Shown: in pieces, positions 46,865-56,964 of the stretch
Layout of the letters: every line of letters begins with the position of its first letter
Numbering within the stretch: position 1 is the first letter of the stretch
NCBI GenBank assembly: GCA_033439685.1
Contig: JAUEDM010000007.1
Span: 992,001 to 1,056,000 of the forward strand
DNA: 64,000 nucleotides
Direction of reading: 5' to 3'
Source: Apodospora peruviana
Lineage: Eukaryota; Ascomycota; Sordariomycetes; Sordariales; Lasiosphaeriaceae
Position numbers and translations under genes: made by a program
Notes under the pieces: model-generated
What the model was told of the DNA's origin: nothing
Seen by the model: the letters and a program-made list of their open reading frames with translations, nothing else
Databases searched by the model: none

Positions 46865-47379
46865 TTTCCTTCGACTTGCAAGTGCAGGAGAAACTCCACC
46901 GTCAGCAGAACCCTTGTCCAACCGAACTCGCTGCCGTATCGAATACGCAGCCAAGACGGAAATGCACTAGCGTGCCTAAGCGACTTTTCTTCTATATTGT
47001 ACTTGTTAGGAAACGAGATCATTCATGATATCATGACTTCTTTTTTCGGCCTGAAGTTGTCTATCTATATACGGATAATATATCTCACAATTACGGAAAC
47101 CATTATTTGAGCATAGCAGCTCAAGTTGGATACTGATTATCAAATGGCTATTATGGCTTACGTGAGATGCTGGACGGTGAGATCCTACTTTGGTGGTTAT
47201 ACGAATCTGATATATCCGAAGGATCAAGACTGGACCAACGGTACTCACGCAGGATTATTAATCCTTGGCGCTTTTACTTATTCTGTGCACCACATGGTCA
47301 ACCCTCGGAGTTGTCCCTCTCTCGTTGCTCTTCTTCACTTCCCCCCTTCCGCTGATCACAGTCAAACGTTTTAACAACA
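46865..47379. other. intergenic, upstream of GMC oxidoreductase
   Basis: About 515 bp. AT-rich to about 47110, then mixed and pyrimidine-rich (CCCTCTCTCGTTGCTCTTCTT near 47310) just before the start codon. No gene seen. Confidence 0.45.
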
Positions 47380-49038
47380 ATGGCCGACTTAACAGCAGAC
47401 TACATCGTCGTAGGCGGCGGCCTCACCGGGTGCGTCATCGCATCGCGCCTGAGCAAGAGCGAGGAGAAACCCAAAGTCGTCTTGATCGAGGCGGGGACTG
47501 ACCCTACAGGCAACCAAGCTGCCACCGGTTTCCTGACCGGGCTGTCTCTCGTCGGCGGCGAGTACGACTATGTGTACAAGAGCGAGCCTGATCCAAACAC
47601 GGCCAACCGCGTCCATGACCTCCACGCCGGCAAGGTCCTCGGAGGAGGCAGCATAATTAACTTTGGCGGCTGGCTCCGCGCCGATGCTGGCGACTACGAC
47701 GAATGGGCCAGGATGGTGGGCGACAACAGCTGGAGCCACAAGGAATTCAAGCCATGGCTGCAGAAAGTCGAGCATTTCCACGAAAGTGCCGACGGCGCAC
47801 CCAAAAACGGAGATAATGGGTTCGACGGGCCGATGCACGTTTACCCTATCTCCGCCTCGACGTCGGGCGCGCGCAAGTACCTGCTCCGTGAGCCGGTCAA
47901 GCAAGCATGGACCGAACTGAGCGTGCCCCTGAACCTGCGCAAGACAAACGGTTCCATCGCAGGCTTGGCCGAGTTCTGCGAGAACGCCGACCCCGAGGGC
48001 ATGCGCCAGCCGTCGTACAAGGTCTACCCGCTCGACGACGTGCAGGTCTTGACCAACACGGCCGTGTCCAAAGTCATATTTTCCGACGACGGCACCACCA
48101 CCACCACGGGGGTGGAGATTGGCACTGAAAAAATCATCACGGCTCGTAAGGAGGTCATCCTTTGCGCCGGCGCGTACCGCACGCCGCAGCTGCTGATGCT
48201 GTCGGGCGTCGGGCCGGCCGCCACGCTCGCGGAGCACAAGATTCCCGTCGTGCACGACTCGCCGCACGTCGGCGGCAACCTGCACGATCACTTCGCCATC
48301 TACCTCGCTTTTCGGTTGCGCGACCCGGCCCAGGGTTACGCGCTCGGCAGCGCCCATCCGGTCTGGACGGAGAACCCGGCCTTGTTCAAGTACCTACCGT
48401 GGGACTGGATCGTCAGCGAACCGGCACCCGCGGACATCGTGGCGAAACATCCCGCCGACCTGGAAAATGATCCCAAGAGAGTCTTGTCGGAGATCATCCT
48501 GCTGTATGTGAACCCCGGAATCCCCGGCATCGCCAACGACGGCAGCCACATCGCCACATCTACTATGCTGTTACGTCCGACCTCGCGCGGGAGCGTCACC
48601 ATCCGGTCCGCCAACCCGGCTGATCCCCCGCGCATCGTGCCCAACTATTTCTCGACTGCGCTGGACCGCGACGTGCTCGTCCACGCCACCCGCAGGACGC
48701 TAAAGGCGTTGCTGGCGACCGAGGCGCTGGCGCCCATCATCGAGACCGAAACCCCGCCGCAGCTTTCTGGGTTACCGGCGCTGGAACCCTTGACCGCCGA
48801 TGCGAGCGATGCGGCAATTGAGGAACGGATCCGCGGAACGGGGACCCAGCACGCTCATTCTGGCGGGACCGCGGCCATGGGCACGGTTGTGGACAGCCAG
48901 GGGAGGGTGCTTGGGGTCAAGCGGTTGAGGGTGGCGGATGCCAGCATTATTCCCATTCCGCTGGGTGGGCACCCGCAGGCTACGTTGTATGCGATGGCGG
49001 AGAGGCTGGCTTCTTTGGTTCTTGGAGAGGACTCGTAG
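47380..49038 (+). CDS. GMC-family FAD-dependent oxidoreductase
   Basis: Uninterrupted 552-residue gene starting in the context ACAATGG. The N-terminal Rossmann motif is ADYIVVGGGLTGCVIASRLS, followed by VVLIEAG. Next come the GMC signatures HAGKVLGGGSIINFGGWLRA (FAD-binding, signature 1) and GAYRTPQLLMLSGVGPA (signature 2). The C-terminal active-site region has QHAHSGGTAAMG with the likely catalytic base His, and PLGGHPQATLYAMAE with the second conserved His/Asn position as His. No signal peptide, so it is likely intracellular. Family members oxidise alcohols, sugars or secondary-metabolite intermediates; the substrate is not readable. It is intact although it stands between decayed elements. 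Confidence 0.94.
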   Translation: MADLTADYIVVGGGLTGCVIASRLSKSEEKPKVVLIEAGTDPTGNQAATGFLTGLSLVGGEYDYVYKSEPDPNTANRVHDLHAGKVLGGGSIINFGGWLRADAGDYDEWARMVGDNSWSHKEFKPWLQKVEHFHESADGAPKNGDNGFDGPMHVYPISASTSGARKYLLREPVKQAWTELSVPLNLRKTNGSIAGLAEFCENADPEGMRQPSYKVYPLDDVQVLTNTAVSKVIFSDDGTTTTTGVEIGTEKIITARKEVILCAGAYRTPQLLMLSGVGPAATLAEHKIPVVHDSPHVGGNLHDHFAIYLAFRLRDPAQGYALGSAHPVWTENPALFKYLPWDWIVSEPAPADIVAKHPADLENDPKRVLSEIILLYVNPGIPGIANDGSHIATSTMLLRPTSRGSVTIRSANPADPPRIVPNYFSTALDRDVLVHATRRTLKALLATEALAPIIETETPPQLSGLPALEPLTADASDAAIEERIRGTGTQHAHSGGTAAMGTVVDSQGRVLGVKRLRVADASIIPIPLGGHPQATLYAMAERLASLVLGEDS

Positions 49039-49583
49039 TTGTGTTGTAAACAGTTTACCTTGTCGCCCAAGTTTGCTGCAGTCAAACAAAGGCAAAAAGG
49101 CTTGGCAGACTCACCAAATAAAGCAAAGCCCCATTTCCCTGCGGCGGTTGTTCATGTTCGGGGTGATTACCTACTGAGCAGGTTGCATGTGACGACGCGC
49201 CACTTACGCTCCATTTGCTCCATGATGCAAGCCTAGTCCCCCTCTGTGTTTGACGCGTCCAATAGTTACGACGCGTCGTAGCGGTGAATGGGTGGTACGG
49301 AGTAGCGATACACGGATGGCGTTCACACCGCAATTGCTGCCTGATGTGGCTTGCCGGGATGAATAGAGAAGACAAGGGAGAGGGCATTTGTCTCACATTC
49401 GGCCTGACCTCAAAGGTTCAAATAGGTACATGTACGCTTGTTCGGTGCGCTGGATTTCTGTCTGGTTCTATCCAGTTTCACTTTCTTTGGTGCATCTGTC
49501 AAGAATCACTGTTGAGCACCCAAAACCACACAGGGGTCTTTATTTCGTGGAGACCCCTATTCCCTGATAAACAGAGACACGGC
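49039..49583. other. intergenic
   Basis: About 545 bp after the GMC gene. TACGACGCGTC/GACGCG motifs cluster near 49255-49280. No gene seen. Confidence 0.4.
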
Positions 49584-49850
49584 ATGAGCCTCAACCGAAT
49601 CACCACCTGTCTCTGGTTCGCCGACGGCCGAGCCGAGGAAGCGGCCACCTTTTACACCTCCGTCTTCAAGAGCTCGTCCATCAAGCACGTCTAGCGCTTC
49701 AGCGAGGCAGGCAAGGACAAGCACGGCCAGGAGCCTGGCAGCGTAATGGTGGTCGAATTCAAACTAAAACGGCCACCCGTTCGTAATCCTCAACGGCGGA
49801 CCGGCGGGCTGGACCTTCAGCCCGGCTGTCTCGTTCATGATCGACTGCCA
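49584..49850 (+). pseudogene. VOC/PhnB-like (glyoxalase-fold) protein fragment
   Basis: Starts MSLNRITTCLWFADGRAEEA and continues FYTSVFKSSSIKHV, matching the PhnB / 3-demethylubiquinone methyltransferase-like VOC family. A TAG follows directly, where the family has Gln, then RFSEAGKDKHGQEPGSVMVV in the same frame. A shift near 49768 leads to NGHPFVILNGGPAGWTF and SPAVSFMIDCH, after which similarity ends. The family normally runs about 150 residues with a C-terminal half that is missing here. Non-functional. Confidence 0.8.
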
Positions 49851-50349
49851 CAGGTCGAGGATGATGGTGCTGTTGCGTTAGTGTCAGACAAATATATACT
49901 ACAGTAAGTGCGAAACCTACTGGGCCCAACCGTTCCCACCGCACCTCGCCGTTTGTTGAAACTCATTTTCGTATTGCAACCCATCTTGTAACACTCCAAA
50001 ACTAGCCTTAAAAGCGCATTTATCGTCTCCGTTGCAGTTAATCACGTTCTTTCGGAGAATATCCAGATACCATGAACGCAAAATTTCAAGAGCTGTTCTT
50101 GAAGGACTGTAAGAAGCGTCTTACCAAACTATAGCGTTATACATAACTATAACCCAAAACACACCTCTACTAGGATTTAAAACCTTAGGACGAGTACTTT
50201 ACAAGTGTCACGGCCAGCGATTCAAGGGCGTGATAGCTGTTCAATTGACTCTACGGACGAAGATTCTAATCTAAGGGAAAGAAAAAAAAAGAAAAGAGGG
50301 AAAGGTACGTGTCTCCGACGCGACATGTGGACTACCGAGGAGACTTCCG
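49851..50349. other. spacer beside retrotransposon fragment
   Basis: About 500 bp. It contains an A-rich stretch (AAAGAAAAAAAAAGAAAAGAG near 50277). On the minus strand the end of the gag relic may extend here, but no long terminal repeat was recognised. Confidence 0.35.
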
Positions 50350-51167
50350 GTAGTCTTATTCTTTTCCCGACTCGTCGGTCGAGCTTTCCTCAAAAGATTT
50401 CTCCACCTTAGCTTTCACAGCTTTAATCAAAGGGATCCTCTCGCGGTCAGAGCACTCGTTGCCCTTATGTCACGAATTTCCGCAGATAAAGCAGGTGTCG
50501 TTGTCCCAGTGTACTTTCTTCTCGTCCATAGTCAGTGCTCAGCCGACAGAGAGGACGGTAGCGGGCTTGTCGCCTCTGTTCTTCTTGTCGGTGGGGCGTA
50601 CACTGCTGCCAGGACTTGGACCATTTCTGCAGCACAGGAATATGGGTTCGTATCGGATCGATAACGGGTCTTAATCAGGTCGTTGGCGTCTTTCTCGGTC
50701 AAATTGTAGATAACTATCATTCGACTACGCTCTGTCTTGAAGGTTTCATTGTCTTCAATAAACTTGTCGGCTAACTTCGTAATCCAGTGGTCGAATTCCT
50801 CCTTGTCACCGGTAAACCTACCAGGGTCGAGACCAGTAGACTTGACCGTTTTGTCGTAGGAGGGATTGGCAACCTTTTGGTTGGGGCCGTACGGTATAAA
50901 GGCTTCTTTGGCGGCGATACCTATGAGAACGAATGCGTTTCCTCCAAAGGCACTCTGGGCAGGAGTAGCGACCCGACTTCTGACTGGGTCGGGAGCGGTC
51001 GTTCTTGGGTCGTTGGCAGCAGATTGCAATTGCGCAGTCTTGGCCCTCAGTCGAGCAATTTCATCGGCAATATTCTGATCGCCAGTCATCTCGGCTGGTA
51101 TGTCGGTAGTTCGCTTTCTTCTGCGGACTCGAACTCTATCTATCCACCCACCCCGCAGCAGAATCAC
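50350..51167 (-). mobile_element. LTR-retrotransposon gag fragment
   Basis: The minus-strand frame at 50532-51167 encodes a gag-like segment. It has a coiled-coil start (GDQNIADEIARLRAKTAQLQ) and the capsid-like part STGLDPGRFTGDKEEFDHWI, TKLADKFIEDNETFKTERSR and YNLTEKDANDLIKTRYRSD. After a frame change a CCHC knuckle is readable near 50445-50510: CFICGNS, stop, HKGNEC, so a TGA now replaces the residue before the His. A Lys/Glu tail follows. No protease, reverse transcriptase or integrase is present in the window, and LTRs were not found. Copia or gypsy origin cannot be decided from gag alone. Confidence 0.75.
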
Positions 51168-51264
51168 GCCCTCATCAGCTTTCTCCTTGGGTCAGATACA
51201 TGCTGCCCACTCACCATCCACGCAACTACTGAAAACCGATTCCCATGGGATCCCTTCAACTCCA

Positions 51265-51512
51265 TGACCAAATACAACATTTCCCGAGACCGGTACGAGC
51301 AGAAGCCACCCAGATCATCCATAAAAGATGCCTGCCGCCAAAAAACCGCAGACTGGCTGGAGATTGGAGATGGAATGGTCTACGCTGTGAAGCAGTATCG
51401 CGAGGCACAGGGGGAAGAGCCTTTTGACCAAGCTGAGAAGGAACGGTTGGAAGAAAACATGAAGAAGATTACGCCGTCGTCGCCTTTGTGGCGGGGGAGA
51501 TTGGATTGGTAG
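51265..51512 (+). CDS. orphan C-terminal fragment or small protein of unknown family
   Basis: An 82-codon frame reads MTKYNISRDRYEQKPPRSSI, KDACRQKTADWLEIGDGMVY and AVKQYREAQGEEPFDQAEKE, ending PLWRGRLDW. Composition looks like a real helical protein. In frame upstream, TIHATTENRFPWDPFNS seems to belong to it as well. Before that the sequence becomes the gag relic in the opposite direction. So it may be the 3' end of a gene disrupted by a retrotransposon insertion. No domain recognised. Confidence 0.35.
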
Positions 51513-51741
51513 GAACAAAGAGAAGAATGAAAGATTGGTTCAAGGAATCCACGGTGCACTGATCGCGTGTTTCTGCATCTCCACCCTTATAAGTACAGCA
51601 GTTGAGCTGAGTCCATCACGGTACCTTGCCAAGTCCCCACGACATCACCCCCTCTGCGTCTGCGCCTGACCGGCATGGGCTCTCGGCCGGGGAGGTGGGG
51701 TGAGAATATCATCAACCTTTGCGAATATGACCGGAACCTGC

Positions 51742-52776
51742 CTACCTAACAGAACCCGGTATCTGCTCAGGAGGAAGAATTTCCTGTGTCCATGTCGGAT
51801 ACCCCCAAACCTTGACGGCCGCTTTCCAGAGGTCCTTGTTTATCTCATCTATCCCGTCAGCCTTCCACTGCTCCTCGATGCCGCGGGCACGAACAAACGC
51901 AACAAAGTTTCTGATACAGTTGCGGTTCGTAGCCAGGTCGCCTCGTCCGAACGTGATAGAAAATATCTCTTGCGGTCTGTAAAAATATGGCGTCAACTCG
52001 ATCCGCCTATGCGTGATTCTCCATTTGATGGTCGAGTGGAATCGAGTAACCCAGCCGGCTGGTGAGTCAACAGTGTACTCTATTGACCTGCGAAGCTCAC
52101 AATGCCGGCGGTCAGTTTTATCTTCGCACCAGTCTGCTCATCTATATCAGGAGGTTGCCTACCTGAACGCGCACACCAAGCTAATACGCTCAGCAGCTTG
52201 CCGGAGACAGATCTCGAGGGCCTTCCTCGGCGATATCGGATTGATTGACACCGTCTTCAACTTGTTGCGTCTTGCATCTCCACTCTTCTCCTGAAACTTT
52301 GAGTGTCCCCGGGGCGAGGCGACGTATTTCAGCCGTCCGCGAGAGCCGTTCTCGGGGGTCAGGTCCCAGCCTTCGTTCTCGGTCAAGTAGCGAGCACCGG
52401 TCACCGACTCCGAGTCAATCACAATACCAGTTATGTCGCAGCGCGCAATCCGATGCGCCCCGAGATCGTAATACCGAAAGCAAAACTGTTCGGGGTGGTC
52501 GTTCTCTAGGCGGCGGGCAACCTTGATGGCGAAGGACGTACATCTTCCCGTCCTGTAGGCCCAGGCCATATCATACGGCGATCGATCCAAGTTTGTGACT
52601 CCGTGTAGTAATTTCAACTTGCGTTTTTGGAGGAGGTCTGTGTATGAGATTCTCGAAAGGCTCCTCATCAACTCAATCATCGTGAATGATGTGTGCGGCC
52701 CTTCGTTGAATGCCTCCTTCCAGTATTCTGTGCACGACAGTCTGAGATCCTCTTGCTGCGCAGGACTCATGGCCAT
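51742..52776 (-). CDS. module protein M1: putative Cys-His-Asp triad protein, family unknown
   Basis: Two exons (52776-52163 and 52087-51742) give 319 residues. It is clearly homologous to the minus-strand gene at 55056-56190. Shared blocks: GPHTSF.(M/I)IE near residue 27, TGRCTSFAIKVA (Cys79), YYDLGAHRIARCD (His108), ITGIVIDSESV (Asp121), KALEICL, the region around the intron (LVCAFR), IKWRITHRRIELTP, ITFGRGDLATNRNCIRNFVA and the end LWKAAVKVWGYPTWTQ. Order and spacing (Cys, 29, His, 13, Asp) resemble the catalytic triads of the transglutaminase/arylamine N-acetyltransferase/papain superfamily. That is inference; I do not recognise the family. No signal peptide. The divergent partner P1 starts 540 bp away, so they may share a promoter. 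Conservation of reading frame suggests a working gene. Confidence 0.75.
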
Positions 52777-53316
52777 GATGCATGACCGAATAAAGCGCGG
52801 TGCCTAACGACTGGAGTGTCTGGTTCTTTAGTATGTCGAGCGGACGCAACTTAAATACCAGCGTGGTTGAGACTCGACGCTTCAAAATGCCACAAGGACT
52901 TTCTCAGTTGCTCGCTGACGCAGTGCGTAAAGGAGTGTCAGTTTTGTGATTTTTCGTTGGTTAGGCGGCAATACAACTTGGCAATGTCAGCCCAATGTCG
53001 GGGAAAATGCCAGGCTCCAGGTGTGAAATGCAGTTCCAGCCGTGTACATACCTTACCGAGCCTAGGCGCAGCAGCAGCGCCCTAGCACAGCCCATTGTGA
53101 GTAAGCCTACTTGCCTTGGCCCCAGCCGACAGTTGAGACCAATTCTCCCAATTGGCAGCTGGTAGCATTCGTTTCCCTGTTCAACACACAATCATCCTCT
53201 GGTACTCATCAGCACTCTCAGGCGCGACCTTGAATAGTATTCCGCCAACGATCAGTACTAAGATATCTTGACAAGGTACGTAACACTGCCGGCATTTGCA
53301 CCCAAACACGGCCGAA
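52777..53316. promoter_or_regulatory. divergent promoter region between M1 and P1
   Basis: The 540 bp between the two start codons must hold both promoters. No clear TATA box is seen. Inferred from gene layout only. Confidence 0.4.
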
Positions 53317-54452
53317 ATGAGCTCGTATTCCGCCAATCTCTATGGAGACGGGGCTTATTGGGGGGATGAGAATGCCCAAGCCCTGTCTTCAAACGAAGGC
53401 AATATAGCTCCCATCTTCTACACCAGCACCAGTCGTACGAAAACCACATCCAACCCCAACAAGTCTAAAAGTTACGAGCATCATACGCCTGAAAATGACA
53501 ATCCTGCAGCCTACAATGGCCCGTATCTTGCTTCAGGGTCCGGGAGTGCTAGTTCACGGGGCAAAAATCGCACGGAAGTCGACGAAAGCCACCTCAATGA
53601 TCTCGCACAGGACTTTGGCACTCTCGGTATTCGAGCTTTATCCTACTCGCACCCATATTATGCCAATCGAGAGGATGACAACCTGCCGCAAGCGCAGAAT
53701 TTTCAAGGTGCCGAGGGCTGGGAACAGCAGAGTTATCACGTTGGTCTGGAAGAGCTGGATGCCACCCACACCGCAGAAACTTACACCGGAGAGGTGCCTG
53801 ATGATGACGTCTATCCCTATAACTATACCGCCCCATACCGTACTACCCTTCCACATGGCCCGTCATTCCCGGGACATCTGGACACCGCCAATGCCGAGAA
53901 TTACGACGCAGGAACCCACGATACCTCCGGTACGGGCATTCAGGGCAATCGTGCTAACTGCATGGGGACTCAATATACATCAGCCCCCTCTAACAACCAC
54001 GTGGATATCGACTCCTTGATCGATGCCGAGTTTGACGAAGCGGAACAGACAGTCACCGCCGAAGGTAAGTACGATTCCAAATATACCTCACAAGGCCCCA
54101 CACTACACACCGAGCATTTTTACTGACCAACAAAATAGATTGGGCATGGGTCGAAAGTGGTATCAGCTCCCCTCTCGTATCACACCACCTAGATAAAATC
54201 CGGATGCTCAGGCACTACAATTCGCTGGGGTTTGATGATATTGCACCGACCAGCACGGTGGAGAGCGAGGAGGAAGAGGAGGACGGATCACGACTCTCGT
54301 CATTTTACTGGAACACCGATGCTTATAATCAGTTTGATAGTGGCGGTGGTGGCAGCAGCAAGCAACCGTCTTCTTCATCGGTATCACGGACCAAATCCAA
54401 GGCACAAGAGAAGAAGCTTTCAAGGAAGGAGAAGACCAGTAAGCGAGGGTAA
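53317..54452 (+). CDS. module protein P1: acidic disordered protein, family unknown
   Basis: Two exons (53317-54064 and 54139-54452) encode 353 residues. The ATG lies in the context GAAATGAGC. The protein is rich in Tyr, Asn, Asp and Ser (SSYSANLYGDGAYWGDENAQ) and mostly disordered. Before the intron is an acidic helix-like segment (DSLIDAEFDEAEQTVTAE), and the intron (phase 1) is followed at once by DWAWVESG. The partner gene P2 has the same arrangement: DTDAMFAEAEENVMEG, phase-1 intron, DW. The tail is acidic (VESEEEEEDGSRL), then Ser-rich and basic (SRTKSKAQEKKLSRKEKTSK). P1 diverges from M1. Possible roles, none proven: partner, substrate or inhibitor of M1, or a nuclear regulator. Confidence 0.7.
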
Positions 54453-55055
54453 TAAATGGTTCAAGAGGACGAGGAATGGGCGGTAAGCCTGTCCGGACTG
54501 AAACAAGGTCAGAATCAAGTTCGAGGATATGGAGTTGGCACTATCAGAAGGATCACGGTGGTTTCGAAGAAGATTACTGGTAGATAATGCAGATGGCCAA
54601 GGGGGGGGTCCTTGGGTGCCGTATTAGCAGTGATTCAAAATCCGTCCTAGTATTTTATTACTCCTTTGGGGTGTGGAATCTGACTCGACAATTTCGAACT
54701 TCTAGCCTTGAAGAATATGAGCACTTAGCAGGAGCAATATTGCATGGACTTAAAGAATATGTGATAAATAAATAACGTTACTCTAAATGAATGTACCTAA
54801 GCCAGGCTATGCTACAACCCCTTAGTTCCTCCACTATATGTTGCTATGTAAAATAGAGGGTACAACTAAATGAACATGGTCTGTCTGAAACCACTTACAT
54901 CACCTCTGTCAAGTGATTGGCACACTATTATACGTACCTTACCTTGTATTAGTATATCCGTCGTGCTGCCCTGCCTGAACCACAAGTGTGTATATCTACA
55001 ACCAACTAGAGCACACCATTAACACAACAGACAATTTGTCAGCCACTCACTCTTC
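54453..55055. other. spacer between the two module copies
   Basis: About 600 bp between the tail ends of P1 and M2. AT-rich after 54600. It contains a G9 run near 54601. No gene recognised. Confidence 0.4.
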
Positions 55056-56190
55056 TCATGTCAACCGCTCGCTCCAGACCGGAAAGCCTCCCCAGACCTG
55101 AATGGCTGCCTTCCAAAGCTCCTGGTTGAACTGGTTAATACCGTCGGCCCTCCATTGCTGCTCGATCCCACAGTCTCGTATGAACGCCACAAAGTTATTG
55201 ATACACTGCCTGTTCGTCTCCCGACTGCCCCCGGGCCTGCCGAATGTGATACAGTAGAAACTGTCCCTCCTGTCGAGGTCGGGCGTCAGCTCGATGCGCC
55301 TCTCCGAGATGCGCCACCTCACGACTCCGTGGTACTGCGCGACCCAAGGTTGCGAGCCTTGTTCAAGGGGTCTGATGGATCTGTTGGTGTAGCGCGTGTG
55401 CACGTTTAGATGTGCGCACACACTCTGTGTTAGTGGAACGAACTTGTCTGGCCTCGATATCCCAACAATGATGCGAGCTCGAGCGGTGGTATATTTCAAA
55501 AGTGTAATCTAATAATCCGTAGGGTTTTCAACTGAGGCGTGGCACGCACCTGAACAGACAGACCAAAACGGCCATGTCGGTAATCTCTTTGAGACAGATG
55601 CCCAGGGCTTCCTCGCGCGTAATGGGGAGGATGTGCCTCAGCGTACCTGTCCCCCGCGGACCGCCGCTCCTCCGCTCCTCGAAGATGGACACGCCGTTGT
55701 GATAGCGCCACCATCCGCGGTGCTCGCCGGGGGTGTCGGTCCACTCGGCATTCTCGGGCAGCAGCCTCGGGCCGTACTTGGACTCGGAGTCGATAACGAC
55801 CGTGGTCCTGTCGCAGCGCGCGACGCGGTGTCTGCCCAGGTTGTAGTACTTGAAATCAAAGACGCCGCGGTAGTCGGGATGTGACTCGAGCCCGTAGGCG
55901 ACTTTAATGGCGAACGAGGTGCACCGGCCCGTGTCGTAGTCCCAGGTGCGGATCCACGGGTCGTCGAACACGTTTGTGACCCAGTCTCGCCAGTTATCGC
56001 TGAAGGGTTGGAGACAGGCCGGGTTGGCGAGGAGGTCGCCGTATGTGAGGTTCAGCTCCCCGAGAAGGACCTCGATTATCTTGAATGACGTGTGCGGGCC
56101 CTGGGCGAACACATCGAGCCACTGGTTCCGGCTCAGGGTCCAAGGGTCCGGGCCGATCTGCGGGTCGTCCTCTGGAGATCCGGGATCCAT
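55056..56190 (-). CDS. module protein M2: paralogue of M1 with conserved Cys-His-Asp arrangement
   Basis: Two exons, 56190-55550 and about 55422-55056, give about 335 residues. The start MDPGSPEDDPQIGPDPWTLS is chosen because the homology with M1 begins shortly after; the frame stays open upstream. Shared with M1: GPHTSFKIIE, TGRCTSFAIKVA (Cys90), YYNLGRHRVARCD (His121), TTVVIDSES (Asp134), EALGICL, VCLFR at the donor, VVRWRISERRIELTP, ITFGRPGGSRETNRQCINNF and LWKAAIQVWGGFPVW. The intron starts at the same codon and phase as in M1 (TTC AG|). The acceptor is less certain; the one chosen (CACAGAG) keeps the frame open with a 127-nt intron. M1 and M2 are diverged paralogues, not a recent copy. 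Function unknown. Confidence 0.72.
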
Positions 56191-56964
56191 ATGGCGTGGG
56201 TGAATAGCAACTTGGCACTCACTGATGCAGGCCTTATTGGGCTGAGACGTGTAATCTGGCGGGTGGTTAGCGGATAGGAGATGGGACGCTTTGCATTGGT
56301 TGCAATGTTGACTGTTAAACGAATTCCAATGAAAAATGACCGATCGACCGACTGACTGGAGAATATGGCAAGTTAAAGTGGTTATCTCGTCGCCTTGTAT
56401 GTCGATGGTCGTTGCGATAAGATATGTGAGGACCCTGCTAGTTATCGGGGCTTGGAGGCAGGTGGGTGGCAGAAGTCGAGCGAGCATTCCCTCGTTCGGT
56501 TCGGTTGGCACTGGGCGTTTCTTCAGGCAAAATGGGGCGGGTAGGAAAAGCGCCGGCGAAATTGCCCTGGCTCCCAGTCCAGTCACTCGAGGGGACCTAA
56601 TAATCCGAAAAGCCCAGAGCCCGGTTCTGGAGGACGGGCAAGCCACGTGCCCCCCGCAGCAATGTTGTGGTGAAACTGACAATGCGAAGCAAGTCGAATG
56701 GACAGAGCGAGTGCGTGTGCCGCAAAGTGGTGTGTCGACCCGCGGCATACCCACCCCTCCATTTCCACGCTTATCCTGCGGGAGCCTCATGGTCATTTTC
56801 CTGACATTTTCCCAACGTCTCAGCTGAAGTCGACAGAACATCACCAATCTCAACTGCACCCCAACTCTTCAGCCAGCAACGATACCATCACTATCTGAAG
56901 CGCCTATCTTGAACGAAACTCAGCAGACGAAAAAAAGCGATATTACAGTCAAGTATCGATATCT
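56191..56964. promoter_or_regulatory. divergent promoter region between M2 and P2
   Basis: 774 bp between the M2 and P2 start codons. Open frames extend through it on both strands but lack any similarity to M1 or P1, so they are read as chance. The last 100 bp are AC-rich, as in fungal leaders. Confidence 0.4.

Noticed and set aside
44615..47110. Terminal inverted repeats for the pogo relic
   Set aside because: The inverted pair found at 46637/46827 encloses only 228 bp to one side of the relic, so it is a separate MITE; no partner exists left of the transposase.
56336..56827. 163-codon frame between M2 and P2
   Set aside because: No counterpart between M1 and P1, no family features; read as promoter DNA.
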